From assembly GCF_000220175.1 (NCBI RefSeq), contig NZ_AFPU01000001.1, positions 186,001-250,000 of the forward strand: 64,000 nucleotides of DNA, written 5' to 3'. A program made the position numbers and the translations under genes. The notes beneath the pieces are model-generated. The model was not told the origin of the DNA and ran no database searches. It saw nothing but the letters and a program-made list of their open reading frames with translations. Source of the stretch: Nitrosarchaeum koreense MY1 (GTDB taxonomy: Archaea > Thermoproteota > Nitrososphaeria > Nitrososphaerales > Nitrosopumilaceae). Positions 51,922-60,164 of the stretch are shown here, piece after piece (the first letter of the stretch is position 1; every line of letters begins with the position of its first letter).

Positions 51922-52529
51922 AAGTACATCAAATTCAAGTTGGGAACATGCAGAATTTTACTTATGTCGTAGAGGATGAAGAGACCGATGAGGCTATAGT
52001 GATTGACCCTTCTTGGGATCTTGAACAAATTGAACAAATCATCCAACGAAATAATTTAAAAATAAAATATGTCATAAACACTCACCATCATTTTGATCAT
52101 ACTCTAGGAAATGAGGGTATGGTGAAATTAACCAATGCACAAATAATTCAGCATGAAAAATCAGAATTAAAACATGATATTGCTGTAAAAGATGGCGATG
52201 TAATTGAATTTGGGAATTCAAAGTTGACTGTTTTACACACTCCAGGTCATTCAAAAGATAGTATGTGTTTAATTGGAGATGGGAAAATTTTTTCTGGCGA
52301 TACTCTTTTTGTAGGAAATTGTGGACGAATAGATCTACCTGGAGGAAGTGCCAAAGAATTGTATCACAGTCTTTTTGATGTTCTTTATTCATTAAATGAC
52401 GATCTAATCCTTTACTGTGGACATAATTATGGAAATTCTTTAACATCTACTATTGGAAAAGAAAAGTTGACTAATTTTGTCATGCAAAAACGAACTGAAC
52501 AAGAGTTTCTTGACATGATGGGACAATGA
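51918..52529 (+). CDS. MBL-fold metallohydrolase, glyoxalase II-like
   Basis: A 203-residue metallo-beta-lactamase-fold hydrolase. The metal motif is THHHFDHTLG (HxHxDH) near residue 54, with GHSKDSMC, FSGDTLF and YCGHNYG supplying the other ligands. The set resembles hydroxyacylglutathione hydrolase, but glutathione is absent from these archaea, so the substrate is a different thioester or thiol adduct; that is inference. Middle gene of a three-gene operon with four-base overlaps on both sides. Confidence 0.9.
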   Translation: MKVHQIQVGNMQNFTYVVEDEETDEAIVIDPSWDLEQIEQIIQRNNLKIKYVINTHHHFDHTLGNEGMVKLTNAQIIQHEKSELKHDIAVKDGDVIEFGNSKLTVLHTPGHSKDSMCLIGDGKIFSGDTLFVGNCGRIDLPGGSAKELYHSLFDVLYSLNDDLILYCGHNYGNSLTSTIGKEKLTNFVMQKRTEQEFLDMMGQ

Positions 52530-53599
52530 GCTATTTAGATGATTTTGAATTTTTTGGTAATGTGAAGAAAGCCCAAGATTTTGTTGATGGTGTTAAATCT
52601 GGAAATTTTTTATTCTCACTTGCAATATCTTATACTGAGACTTGTGAAATCCCCGGCATAACATTTGCTGGTGCTGACAAAGATTCAATAAAATTTACTC
52701 CTCCGGCAGACGCAGAATATCTTTACTATGGTTATTGTAAAACTATAGATAAAATTCCAATGACCCCTGACGGTAAACCTACACCTGGTTTACTTACAAA
52801 GACAGCATTAGAATCATGTAGCATTCCACATATAGTAATTAATGCTGGAAGTAAGATTTCTCCCCAACTGCCTTTTATACAAACCGATTTGTTACATGGA
52901 CAAAATATTTCAGTTGAATCTGCAATGAATAATTCTCAAGTATCGCTGGCAGTAGATTATGGTAGAATGGTGGGAAGAACTTTAGCTTCAATGACTGATT
53001 GTTTGATTATAGGCGAAAGTATTCCGGGTGGTACAACCACTGCACTTGCTGTATTGCGTGGATTAGGATTCAAAGCTAATGTAAGCTCTAGTATCCCAAA
53101 TAATCCTGTAGAACTAAAAAATCAAATTGTAAATACTGCATTAGAAAGAATAACTTCAAACAATCCCTATCATATAATATCTGAAGTTGGTGATCCTATG
53201 ATTGCTTTTGTAACTGGTATGTTAAGCTCAGCATCTGAAGTGACCAAAGTAATGTTGGCGGGTGGTACACAAATGACTGCCGTATTGGCATTTGCCTCAA
53301 AAATTGGTTTCAATGAACAAAACACTGCTATTGGAACTACTTCCTATATCATTGATGATGAAAGTGCAAATTTTAAATCACTTGTTTCAGAAATTGCTGA
53401 TATACCGGCAATAGCTGTAAACCCTGGACTTGTAAATTCAAAGTTTTCTGGACTAAAAGCATTCTCACAAGGATATGCAAAAGAAGGAGTTGGTGCAGGC
53501 GGTAGTATGATTGCGTCAATGATCAAAACTGGAAGCAATGCATCTAATTTTTTACCATTAGCCGAAAAAGAGTACCATAGACTTTTTACTTCACTGTGA
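52526..53599 (+). CDS. CobT/UPF0284-type nicotinate-nucleotide phosphoribosyltransferase-like protein
   Basis: A 357-residue protein of the archaeal UPF0284/CobT-like family, thought to activate the lower ligand base during cobalamin synthesis. Typical stretches are IGESIPGGTTTALAVLRGLG, SEVGDPMIAFVTGML, KVMLAGGTQMTAVLAFA and GVGAGGSMIASM. Nitrososphaerota are known cobalamin producers, which fits. The last 14 bases overlap the convergent glmS gene. Confidence 0.85.
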   Translation: MSYLDDFEFFGNVKKAQDFVDGVKSGNFLFSLAISYTETCEIPGITFAGADKDSIKFTPPADAEYLYYGYCKTIDKIPMTPDGKPTPGLLTKTALESCSIPHIVINAGSKISPQLPFIQTDLLHGQNISVESAMNNSQVSLAVDYGRMVGRTLASMTDCLIIGESIPGGTTTALAVLRGLGFKANVSSSIPNNPVELKNQIVNTALERITSNNPYHIISEVGDPMIAFVTGMLSSASEVTKVMLAGGTQMTAVLAFASKIGFNEQNTAIGTTSYIIDDESANFKSLVSEIADIPAIAVNPGLVNSKFSGLKAFSQGYAKEGVGAGGSMIASMIKTGSNASNFLPLAEKEYHRLFTSL

Positions 53600-55346
53600 C
53601 TGATTTAGCCAAATTCCTTGGATAATCTGGATCTGTATCTTTTTCAATTGCAGCATAATATGATAACAATTGTATTGGAATTGTTTCTGAAATTGGATAG
53701 GTCAATTCACTAGTTTTTGGAATTTCTATCCAATAATCATAAACATCGCTTTTTTCATCTGATATGCCGATTATCTTTGCACCACGTGCTTTAATTTCTC
53801 TAGCACTCGTTAATGTATCCGAATATGTAGAATCCTTTGGATTAATTATTATTACAAAAACATTGGAATCCATAAGTGCCAGAGGCCCGTGTTTTAATTC
53901 CCCTCCAGCAATTCCTTCTGCATGAATGTATGTGAGTTCTTTTAACTTCAAAGCTGATTCTATAGCTATTGGATAATGAACTCCTCTACCTAAAACGTAA
54001 ATATCTGAGATTTCTTTAATTTCCTTAGCAATGTTTCTTACTTGAGCATGATTTTCAAGAATCTTTGAAATTGCATTTGAAATTTCTTTATAATCTATAA
54101 CAAAATTTCCATTACAAATCACTTCTACTAATTTGTATATTATAATAATTTGTGATGTGAAACTTTTTGTTGCAGCAACTCCTATCTCTGGACCACAATT
54201 CATGCCAATAATGAAGTCTGATTCTCTTGCCAAAGATGATGTAAGCGAATTTACTATGGATATGATCTTGCATTTCTCTTTTTTAGCAATATTCACAGCT
54301 TCTAACACATCTGCACTTTCACCACTTTGAGAAATTGCAATTAATGTTGACTCTGGTTCAATTATCTGAGATGAAAATTGTAATTCACTTGAAATTATGG
54401 TGTCTACCTTAATTTTTGCATATTTTGCTAAGATTTGTTTTGCTATTAGCGCTGCATTATAACTAGTTCCGCTTCCTGTTATGTAGATATTATTTGAATT
54501 TTTAATATGATTTCCTGCATTTTTTATGGCATTTTTAGTATTCTCTCCTGATTTGAATATGATATCAGGTTGTTCTGAAATTTCTTTTAATGTAAAATGT
54601 GCATAATCTCCTTTGTATGCATCTGCAAATTCTTTTGATACTTTAGTAATCTGTTGTTTTACAATATTTCCATTAAAATCAAAAATTTCCAATTTATCTT
54701 TTTCAATTAAAACAAAATTTCCATTTTCAATGTATATTGCATTATCTGTTTGTTCAATGAATCCTAAAACATCACTTGATAGAAAATAGCTGTTTTTTCC
54801 GATTCCTACAATTAATGGTTCATGGAATCTTGCAGCAGCCATTTGACCATTCTCAAACATTGCAACAAATGCATAATTCCCTTTCAACTCTGATACTGTT
54901 TTGATTATTGCATCTTTGACATTCTTGATCTTCTCATAATTTTTTTGAAGAAGATTAGCTATTACTTCGCTATCTGTTTCGCTTTTGAAAATATATCCCT
55001 CTTTTTCTAATTGTTTTTTTAATTCTTCAAAATTCTCTATAATTCCATTGTGTACTATTGCTAATTTTCCAGAATTGCTAGGATGTGGATGTGCATTGAC
55101 ATCTGTAACTTTTCCATGAGTTGCCCATCTAGTATGGCCTATTCCAATTTTTCCAGGTAATGAATCAAGTTGAATCTTGGAATTTACCTCCTCTACTTTT
55201 CCAGTTCCTTTTTTTAATTCAATTTGACTATTTGATTCAGTTGCAACCCCTACACTATCATATCCTCGATATTCCATTCTCCTTAATCCTTTGACTATTA
55301 TGGGTGCTGCTACTTCATTTCCATAATACCCGATAATTGAACACAT
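53586..55346 (-). CDS. glmS: Glutamine-fructose-6-phosphate aminotransferase (isomerising)
   Basis: Makes glucosamine-6-phosphate for UDP-GlcNAc, N-glycans of archaeal surface proteins. N-terminal glutaminase domain with Cys2 nucleophile (MCSIIGYYG) and HTRWATHGKVTDVNAHPHPS; then two SIS domains (ITGSGTSYNAAL, ISQSGESADVLEA, SAESALKLKELTYIHAEG-like). Length (586 aa) matches the family; the C-terminus ends AKSVTV. Upstream lies the rpsM-rpsD operon on the same strand. Confidence 0.95.
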   Translation of the reverse strand: MCSIIGYYGNEVAAPIIVKGLRRMEYRGYDSVGVATESNSQIELKKGTGKVEEVNSKIQLDSLPGKIGIGHTRWATHGKVTDVNAHPHPSNSGKLAIVHNGIIENFEELKKQLEKEGYIFKSETDSEVIANLLQKNYEKIKNVKDAIIKTVSELKGNYAFVAMFENGQMAAARFHEPLIVGIGKNSYFLSSDVLGFIEQTDNAIYIENGNFVLIEKDKLEIFDFNGNIVKQQITKVSKEFADAYKGDYAHFTLKEISEQPDIIFKSGENTKNAIKNAGNHIKNSNNIYITGSGTSYNAALIAKQILAKYAKIKVDTIISSELQFSSQIIEPESTLIAISQSGESADVLEAVNIAKKEKCKIISIVNSLTSSLARESDFIIGMNCGPEIGVAATKSFTSQIIIIYKLVEVICNGNFVIDYKEISNAISKILENHAQVRNIAKEIKEISDIYVLGRGVHYPIAIESALKLKELTYIHAEGIAGGELKHGPLALMDSNVFVIIINPKDSTYSDTLTSAREIKARGAKIIGISDEKSDVYDYWIEIPKTSELTYPISETIPIQLLSYYAAIEKDTDPDYPRNLAKSVTVK

Positions 55347-55402
55347 AGTTGATCTATTTTATAATGTGAGGGGTTATTTACTGTTAGACTTGTTTTTTAT
55401 TA

Positions 55403-55993
55403 TTATTTGGTTGAAGAACTTTCTACGGCATCTTCAGATTCTTTGGCTGCATCTATGTCTGAATTAACTTCTTGAGTTGTTTCTGGTTTTTTAGTACTTT
55501 CTAACATACTTGGAATGTTAGATTCAGGTGAAAAGTGAATATTCTTTTCCTCTTCAAGTGTTACAATATATGATGGGATGTCTACCTTTCTATCTCCAAT
55601 CATTATGTGTCCATGAATTACTGCTTGCCTTGCTTGATAAGGTGTTTTAAATCCGAATTTTCTTGTTACAATTGTTTGTAGTCTACGCGAAAGTAAATCG
55701 TTAACTTGGAGATTCAACACATCATCTAATGTTGATTCATTACTTACCAGTCCAATTCTTGATAATGATTTCATCAAAATTGGTTCTTTTTCTAATCTAA
55801 TTTCTTGTCTTAATGCAAGTAGTGATCTTGCTTGATGTCTAACTCGAGATAACTCTGTATGAGCTTTCCATAATTCTCTTTTTGATCTTAAACCAAAAGT
55901 TCCAAGAGTTTTTAATTCATCCATTTTTAATTCGTAATTTAGTGGTCTTTTTGGTTTTCGCCACATACGTCTTGGATATTTAGGATCTCCCAA
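55403..55993 (-). CDS. rpsD: 30S ribosomal protein S4
   Basis: Archaeal uS4 of 196 aa. S4 RNA-binding segment RRLQTIVTRKFGFKTPYQARQ and HGHIMIGDRKVDIPSYIV are clear. The last 35 residues form an acidic Ser/Glu/Asp-rich tail absent from most homologues. The start is TTG, nine bases after rpsM. Confidence 0.95.
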   Translation of the reverse strand: MGDPKYPRRMWRKPKRPLNYELKMDELKTLGTFGLRSKRELWKAHTELSRVRHQARSLLALRQEIRLEKEPILMKSLSRIGLVSNESTLDDVLNLQVNDLLSRRLQTIVTRKFGFKTPYQARQAVIHGHIMIGDRKVDIPSYIVTLEEEKNIHFSPESNIPSMLESTKKPETTQEVNSDIDAAKESEDAVESSSTK

Positions 55994-56002
55994 TCAATTC
56001 AC

Positions 56003-56605
56003 CTATTTCTTTTTCTCCGCAGGTGCTGCTTTCTTTTCTTCAGATGGTTTAGCTGCTGCAGGTTTTGCTGTTGCTGTTGCACCAGCTGCAGGTGCTGCTG
56101 CGGCTGCTGCTGCAGGTGCTGCTGCGGCTGCTGCTGCAGGTGCTGCTTTACCAGCTTTTGCAACTCCAACAGCTCCTCCTTTTCTGCCTGTAGTTCTAGT
56201 ACATTGTCCTCTAACTTTTAATCCATACATGTGACGATAACCTCTCCAACTGTTTGTGATCCTTTCTCTTTCGATATCATTTCTTAATGTAAAAGGAATA
56301 TCTGATGTTAACAGATGCATATTTGCTCCAGTTTCTATATCCTTTCTTCTGTTAAGAAACCATGCTGGAAAATTTCCTGCTATGGGATTAGTAATTAATT
56401 TTTCAATTGATTCAACATTGGCTTCAGATAGAAAACCGATGTTTGTATTAGTGTTAATTTTTAAAGTATCTAAAATTGCAGTAGCAAAATTATATCCAAT
56501 TCCTTTAATCTGGGTTAATCCGACAATAGCCTTTTTAGCTCCTGGAATGTCATTCCCCACAATCCTAACAATGTGTCTATATTCTTGAGTACTCAAGTAT
56601 TCCAA
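56003..56605 (-). CDS. rpsM: 30S ribosomal protein S13 with Ala/Pro-rich tail
   Basis: Residues 1-150 are a complete archaeal uS13 ([40 protein letters not shown]). The last 50 residues are a low-complexity tail of Ala, Pro and then Lys/Glu (ends [10 protein letters not shown]), like the tails of ribosomal stalk proteins. The Ala runs are encoded by a 24-bp tandem repeat. TTG start. A TATA-like TTTTTATC lies about 20 nt upstream on the minus strand. First gene of the rpsM-rpsD pair; S11 and Rpo3 of the usual archaeal cluster are not adjacent. Confidence 0.95.
   Translation of the reverse strand: MEYLSTQEYRHIVRIVGNDIPGAKKAIVGLTQIKGIGYNFATAILDTLKINTNTNIGFLSEANVESIEKLITNPIAGNFPAWFLNRRKDIETGANMHLLTSDIPFTLRNDIERERITNSWRGYRHMYGLKVRGQCTRTTGRKGGAVGVAKAGKAAPAAAAAAAPAAAAAAAPAAGATATAKPAAAKPSEEKKAAPAEKKK
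56088..56147 (-). repeat. 24-bp tandem repeat within rpsM
   Basis: Two and a half perfect copies of a 24-base GCT/GCA-rich unit (56088-56111, 56112-56135, then 12 bases). Each copy encodes seven Ala and one Pro of the S13 tail. The perfect identity suggests recent slippage or unequal exchange. Confidence 0.85.
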
Positions 56606-56658
56606 AATTCTTAGTTACCCCGATAAAAACCATGCTAGGCGTCAATTCAAAGCATTTC

Positions 56659-56689
56659 AATTAGGAATTGATAATGATTATTCCTAATT
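56659..56689. repeat. Inverted repeat upstream of rpsM
   Basis: Arms AATTAGGAAT and ATTCCTAATT are perfect 10-bp complements separated by 11 bases. The centre contains TGATAATGATTATT. It lies about 55 bases upstream of rpsM, in the gap before the 50-aa Cys-rich gene. It may be an operator or a hairpin. Confidence 0.5.
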
Positions 56690-56746
56690 TGTATCTCTTT
56701 AGGTCTATTTTAGTCACGATCTAATATGCACATAATACTTTCAAAT

Positions 56747-56899
56747 TTATCTAAAGTCTGAATCTTCTGTCCAGTTTCTACCGTGTACATTCCATTGACT
56801 ACATTTACAGCACTTTTTCACTCCTCTTTGAGCATCAATTTCAATACAGAAACAATGTTCTCCTTTTCCAGAAGGGTCTTTGAGACATAACTTTTGCAT
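56747..56899 (-). CDS. 50-aa Cys-rich mini-protein
   Basis: The frame from ATG at 56899 encodes MQKLCLKDPSGKGEHCFCIE, then IDAQRGVKKCCKCSQWNVHG and RNWTEDSDFR. Six cysteines in the order C...CFC...CCKC suggest one zinc or Fe-S-like site. A TATA-like AATTAATAAAA lies about 22 nt upstream. It is on the same strand as rpsM and upstream of it. Family not recognised. Confidence 0.6.
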   Translation of the reverse strand: MQKLCLKDPSGKGEHCFCIEIDAQRGVKKCCKCSQWNVHGRNWTEDSDFR

Positions 56900-56969
56900 T
56901 ATTTGCAATTATTTTTTTTATTAATTATCTTATTGGTATTCTAATGACTATAATTTTGAATTAGATAAG

Positions 56970-56979
56970 TTATAAATTC
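56970..56979 (+). promoter_or_regulatory. TATA-like box for the 103-aa winged-helix protein
   Basis: GTTATAAATT is centred 26 nt before the ATG at 57001. Confidence 0.5.
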
Positions 56980-57000
56980 ACATGAACATTTAGGAATAAA

Positions 57001-57312
57001 ATGGATGATACATTTGATCGCGAAAAAGTAGTTGACTGCATGTTTGATCCTGTAACCTCATCCATTTTAGCTGAACTAGAAGATAGTGAAAAGGAATGTT
57101 CTTTCTTAGCAGAAAAATCATCTATTTCTGAAAGTGATGTTTTGGAAAGACTTTCTTACTTAATTGAAAAAGGGTTTATTTTTAAAAATTCAATTAATGG
57201 AAAATTTGTCTTTTCTGCAAATACTGAAAAATTAACTCAAATCGTAGAAAACAGTGATACCTTTAATGCAACAATTGAAGGCTTAGAAAAAATGGATAGC
57301 TATCTTAACTAA
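57001..57312 (+). CDS. Small winged-helix DNA-binding protein
   Basis: A 103-residue protein with a single winged-helix: DPVTSSILAELEDSEKECSFLAEKSSISESDVLERLSYLIEKGFIFKNSINGKFVFS, followed by a helical tail that may mediate dimerisation. It resembles the ArsR-like regulators numerous in Nitrososphaerota. Acidic N-terminus. Its stop overlaps the convergent membrane-protein gene by eight bases. No target is indicated; the palindrome at 57887 is a possible one but this is speculation. Confidence 0.78.
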   Translation: MDDTFDREKVVDCMFDPVTSSILAELEDSEKECSFLAEKSSISESDVLERLSYLIEKGFIFKNSINGKFVFSANTEKLTQIVENSDTFNATIEGLEKMDSYLN

Positions 57313-57802
57313 AAGATCTCTTACGATTTTTTATTGCATACATTGGAACAATAATCATTCCAATTAATCCAACTATGAGAACATATAGAGAAATAAATCC
57401 TAATGATTTCTTACCTGCGTCAGGTTCTGGTCCTATGACTCCAAAGATCTTAATTTCTTTATCATTTGTATTTTCGATAACTAATTTGTATGTGCCAGAT
57501 GTAGTAATTTTGAACTGCCCTTCAAAGTCTTCTTCATTGATTGATTGTGATTCTATTTCAACATCAAATGGATCTAGTATTTTTGCTTTAATTCCTTTAG
57601 AATCCATTATTTGAATTGCATATATTCCATTTTGTGTCTCATTATCTAACTCAGCTGGAATTGTCAAACTTTCTCCGACCTTAATTTGTCCTTCTCCCTT
57701 GATCAAATCCTCAAAAATTACTTGATTTCCATAAAATGACAAAATTATTCCTGTACATACTATACCTCCCACAATCACAAAAAAAATACCGGTTCTTTGC
57801 AT
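57305..57802 (-). CDS. Membrane protein with extracytoplasmic beta domain
   Basis: A 165-residue protein: transmembrane helix 1 at residues 5-27, a soluble 100-residue domain rich in beta strands (GQIKVGESLTIPAELDNETQNGIYAIQIMD, FKITTSGTYKLVIENTNDKEIKIFGVIGPEP), and transmembrane helix 2 at about 135-157 followed by a basic end (KNRKRSFS). The domain looks like an immunoglobulin-like or CARDB-like fold outside the cell. Family not recognised. It is divergent from the multicopper oxidase gene, the palindrome lying between them. Confidence 0.75.
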   Translation of the reverse strand: MQRTGIFFVIVGGIVCTGIILSFYGNQVIFEDLIKGEGQIKVGESLTIPAELDNETQNGIYAIQIMDSKGIKAKILDPFDVEIESQSINEEDFEGQFKITTSGTYKLVIENTNDKEIKIFGVIGPEPDAGKKSLGFISLYVLIVGLIGMIIVPMYAIKNRKRSFS

Positions 57803-57886
57803 GTTCTGCTTGTGATATTCTTTAGTTTAAACCTAATTTTTTTTTGACTTGAATTCATTCTATAACCAAAAGTTAGATTGTGCTAA

Positions 57887-57910
57887 AAAAGTTAGCCTAG
57901 GCTAACTTTT
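57887..57910. promoter_or_regulatory. Perfect 24-bp palindrome, probable metalloregulator operator
   Basis: Each half reads AAAAGTTAGCCT and the second is its exact reverse complement. The inner TTAGCCTAGGCTAA resembles the operators of DtxR/IdeR/MntR metal-dependent repressors (TTAGGTTAGSCTAACCTAA). The right arm runs into the TATA-like TTTTAAATAA of the multicopper oxidase gene, so a bound repressor would block TBP/TFB. The left edge is about 85 bases from the divergent membrane-protein start. Confidence 0.7.
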
Positions 57911-57917
57911 AAATAAA
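57907..57917 (+). promoter_or_regulatory. TATA-like box for the multicopper oxidase operon
   Basis: TTTTAAATAAA is centred about 29 nt before the TTG at 57941 and overlaps the last four bases of the 24-bp palindrome. Confidence 0.55.
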
Positions 57918-57940
57918 CAAATCCTGCATGATGATTATAC

Positions 57941-58996
57941 TTGAAATTTAATCGTTCGAACGTTATGATCCTAGTAATTTTTGTAATTTTTGGAATTTCA
58001 ATAATAATGATTTTTCCAGCAATATCTGAGGCTCAATCCGAGCAGAAAACATTTGTTACTCATTCTGGTGCAGTTGTAACGACATCTGGTGAAGTACTTG
58101 ATCCGCTTTACACTGTATCATCTGTAGAGTTTGATCCAGATGAATATTTAAGAAATTTTGAGTATGGAAGATTATCGGTATCTGAAACTGGACAAACAAT
58201 TCGTGATTATACAATAATCGCAGAAGATGATAAGATTCAAGAAATTTCTCCTGGAATATTTTACAATGTTTGGACTTTTAATGGAACTGTTCCTGGTCCT
58301 ACAATAAGAGCTACTGAAGGTGACCTTGTTAGAGTTCATTTCATAAATAATGGTTCAAAAGAACATACTATACATTTTCATGGAATTCATCCAGCTGGAA
58401 TGGATGGTGTTTTTGAACCTGTAGGTGGTAATGGCGGCCAATTTATTTATGAATTTGAAGCTGGTCCTGTTGGTGTTCATCCTTATCATTGTCATGTGAT
58501 GCCACTTGAAGAACACATAGTTCATGGTCTTTATGGTGTCTTCATTGTTGATCCTAAGGAAAAACGTTCACCCGCTGACGAAATGGTGATGGTCTTAAAT
58601 GGGTTGGATACTGATTTTGACACTGAAAATAATTTTTATGCCGTAAATACTATCCCATTTTATTATCAACACCATCCAATCCAGATTAACACCAACGAAT
58701 TGATTCGAGTCTATGTTGTTAATATGGTAGAATTTGATCCAATAAACAATTTACATCTTCATGGTAATTTGTATAAGTATTATCCAACAGGAACTGATCT
58801 TGTTCCATCATTTTACACTGACATGATAACATTATCACAAACTGAACGTGGCATTATGGAATTTGAATACGAATATCCTGGAAAATATCTATTTCATGCC
58901 CATAAGGTAGAGTTCTCTGAAAAAGGATGGGTTGGAATATTTCTTGTAAAGGATAATCCTGACAAGAATTCTCAGAAGGTAGAATATGGAACTTAG
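57941..58996 (+). CDS. Secreted two-domain multicopper oxidase
   Basis: A 351-residue secreted copper protein. An N-terminal hydrophobic segment (about residues 8-30) ends in a signal-peptide-like ISEAQS. Copper ligands: HTIHFHGIH (142-150), HPYHCHVMPLEEHIVHG (180-196, containing the type 1 Cys184), NLHLHGN (270-276) and FHAHK (319-322). Two cupredoxin domains place it with two-domain oxidases and NirK-like enzymes rather than three-domain laccases. It could oxidise Fe(II), Cu(I), Mn(II) or a nitrogen intermediate. The start is TTG, or ATG at 57965. It overlaps the ZIP gene by 11 bases, and its promoter carries the palindrome. Confidence 0.9.
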   Translation: MKFNRSNVMILVIFVIFGISIIMIFPAISEAQSEQKTFVTHSGAVVTTSGEVLDPLYTVSSVEFDPDEYLRNFEYGRLSVSETGQTIRDYTIIAEDDKIQEISPGIFYNVWTFNGTVPGPTIRATEGDLVRVHFINNGSKEHTIHFHGIHPAGMDGVFEPVGGNGGQFIYEFEAGPVGVHPYHCHVMPLEEHIVHGLYGVFIVDPKEKRSPADEMVMVLNGLDTDFDTENNFYAVNTIPFYYQHHPIQINTNELIRVYVVNMVEFDPINNLHLHGNLYKYYPTGTDLVPSFYTDMITLSQTERGIMEFEYEYPGKYLFHAHKVEFSEKGWVGIFLVKDNPDKNSQKVEYGT

Positions 58997-60164
58997 TGAT
59001 AATTCATCTAAAATCAAGATTATTGTTAGTGGCTTAATTCCATTTGCATTTGTAATCATTATGATGGCCTATATTTTCGGACCTGGTGCTGATTTGTTAG
59101 ATTTAGGAATACCATTACCTGAAATAACTATTGAAAAAGTAGATTTTCATGATTCTGAAATTCGAGCAACCGTAAGAAACACTGGACCAATTCCAGTTGA
59201 GATATCAATGGCAGATGTCAATGATAGAATTCAACCTGCCGCAGTAGAACCAGATAGGTTTCTTGAACGATTCGAATCAGCTCTGGTTAGAATTCCATTT
59301 GAATGGAATGAGGCTGAACCATACATCATTGGAATTACTATAGGTGATGGAACACGATTTGAAAAAGAGATAGAAGCAGCAGCTCCTGCACTAGAGCCAA
59401 CTATAGATCTTGCAATATTTTTTGCAATAATTGGAACTTATGTTGGAATAATACCTATAATGATAGGATTACTTTGGCTTCCTTTCATTAAGAAAATTAG
59501 CAAACAAAAATTCCATTTCTTTTTGGCATTAACTGCAGGATTGTTATTTTTCTTGGCAATTGATTCAATTGAAGAAGCAGTAGACGTATCAAATGAAAGT
59601 CTAGCTGGAAGCTTCAATGGAATTTTGCTTATTGCAACAGTAATTGTATTATCTTTTCTAGGATTGCTTTATTCAGGAAACAAACTTGTTTCAAGAGCCA
59701 ACTCTTCCAAGCTTGCAAAACCTGTTGCAATTGCATTAATGATATCAATTGGAATTGGACTACACAATTTTGGAGAAGGATTAGCAATTGGTGCATCTGT
59801 TGGTTTAGGTTCTGTTGCATTTAGTACATTTTTGATTGTGGGCTTTGCTTTGCACAATACTACTGAAGGTATTGCAATTGCAGCGCCAATGTCTAGAGGA
59901 AAATTAATGATTAGAAAACTAGCCGCCATGGGAATGATTGCAGGCGCTCCAGCTATTTTTGGTGCATGGCTTGGTGGTTTTGTATATTCTCCATTTACAT
60001 CAATAATCTTTCTTTCAATAGGTGCAGGCGCAATATTTCAAGTAATTATTGTGATTTTGAAATGGATTAGAGATGAGGGAGATAGTACTCTTTCTAGTGC
60101 TTCTGTAGCCTCTGGATTTGCCATAGGCATGTTAGTTATGTACCTGACAAGCATCTTAATCTAA
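58986..60164 (+). CDS. ZIP family metal permease with N-terminal extracytoplasmic domain
   Basis: A divalent-metal importer of 392 aa. ZIP transport motifs are GLHNFGEGLAIGA (His260, Glu264) and GFALHNTTEGIAIAAP (His290, Glu294). Unlike standard ZIPs it starts with one membrane helix (12-32) and a 100-residue beta-rich outside domain (45-135) before the transporter core. That domain could dock with the secreted oxidase encoded immediately upstream, whose gene it overlaps by 11 bases. It is convergent with the CDF gene (four-base overlap). Metal specificity is not determined. Confidence 0.87.
   Translation: MELSDNSSKIKIIVSGLIPFAFVIIMMAYIFGPGADLLDLGIPLPEITIEKVDFHDSEIRATVRNTGPIPVEISMADVNDRIQPAAVEPDRFLERFESALVRIPFEWNEAEPYIIGITIGDGTRFEKEIEAAAPALEPTIDLAIFFAIIGTYVGIIPIMIGLLWLPFIKKISKQKFHFFLALTAGLLFFLAIDSIEEAVDVSNESLAGSFNGILLIATVIVLSFLGLLYSGNKLVSRANSSKLAKPVAIALMISIGIGLHNFGEGLAIGASVGLGSVAFSTFLIVGFALHNTTEGIAIAAPMSRGKLMIRKLAAMGMIAGAPAIFGAWLGGFVYSPFTSIIFLSIGAGAIFQVIIVILKWIRDEGDSTLSSASVASGFAIGMLVMYLTSILI

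Noticed and set aside
56088-56147. Tandem repeat considered as a CRISPR-like array
   Set aside because: There are no spacers; it is an in-frame coding minisatellite of the S13 tail.
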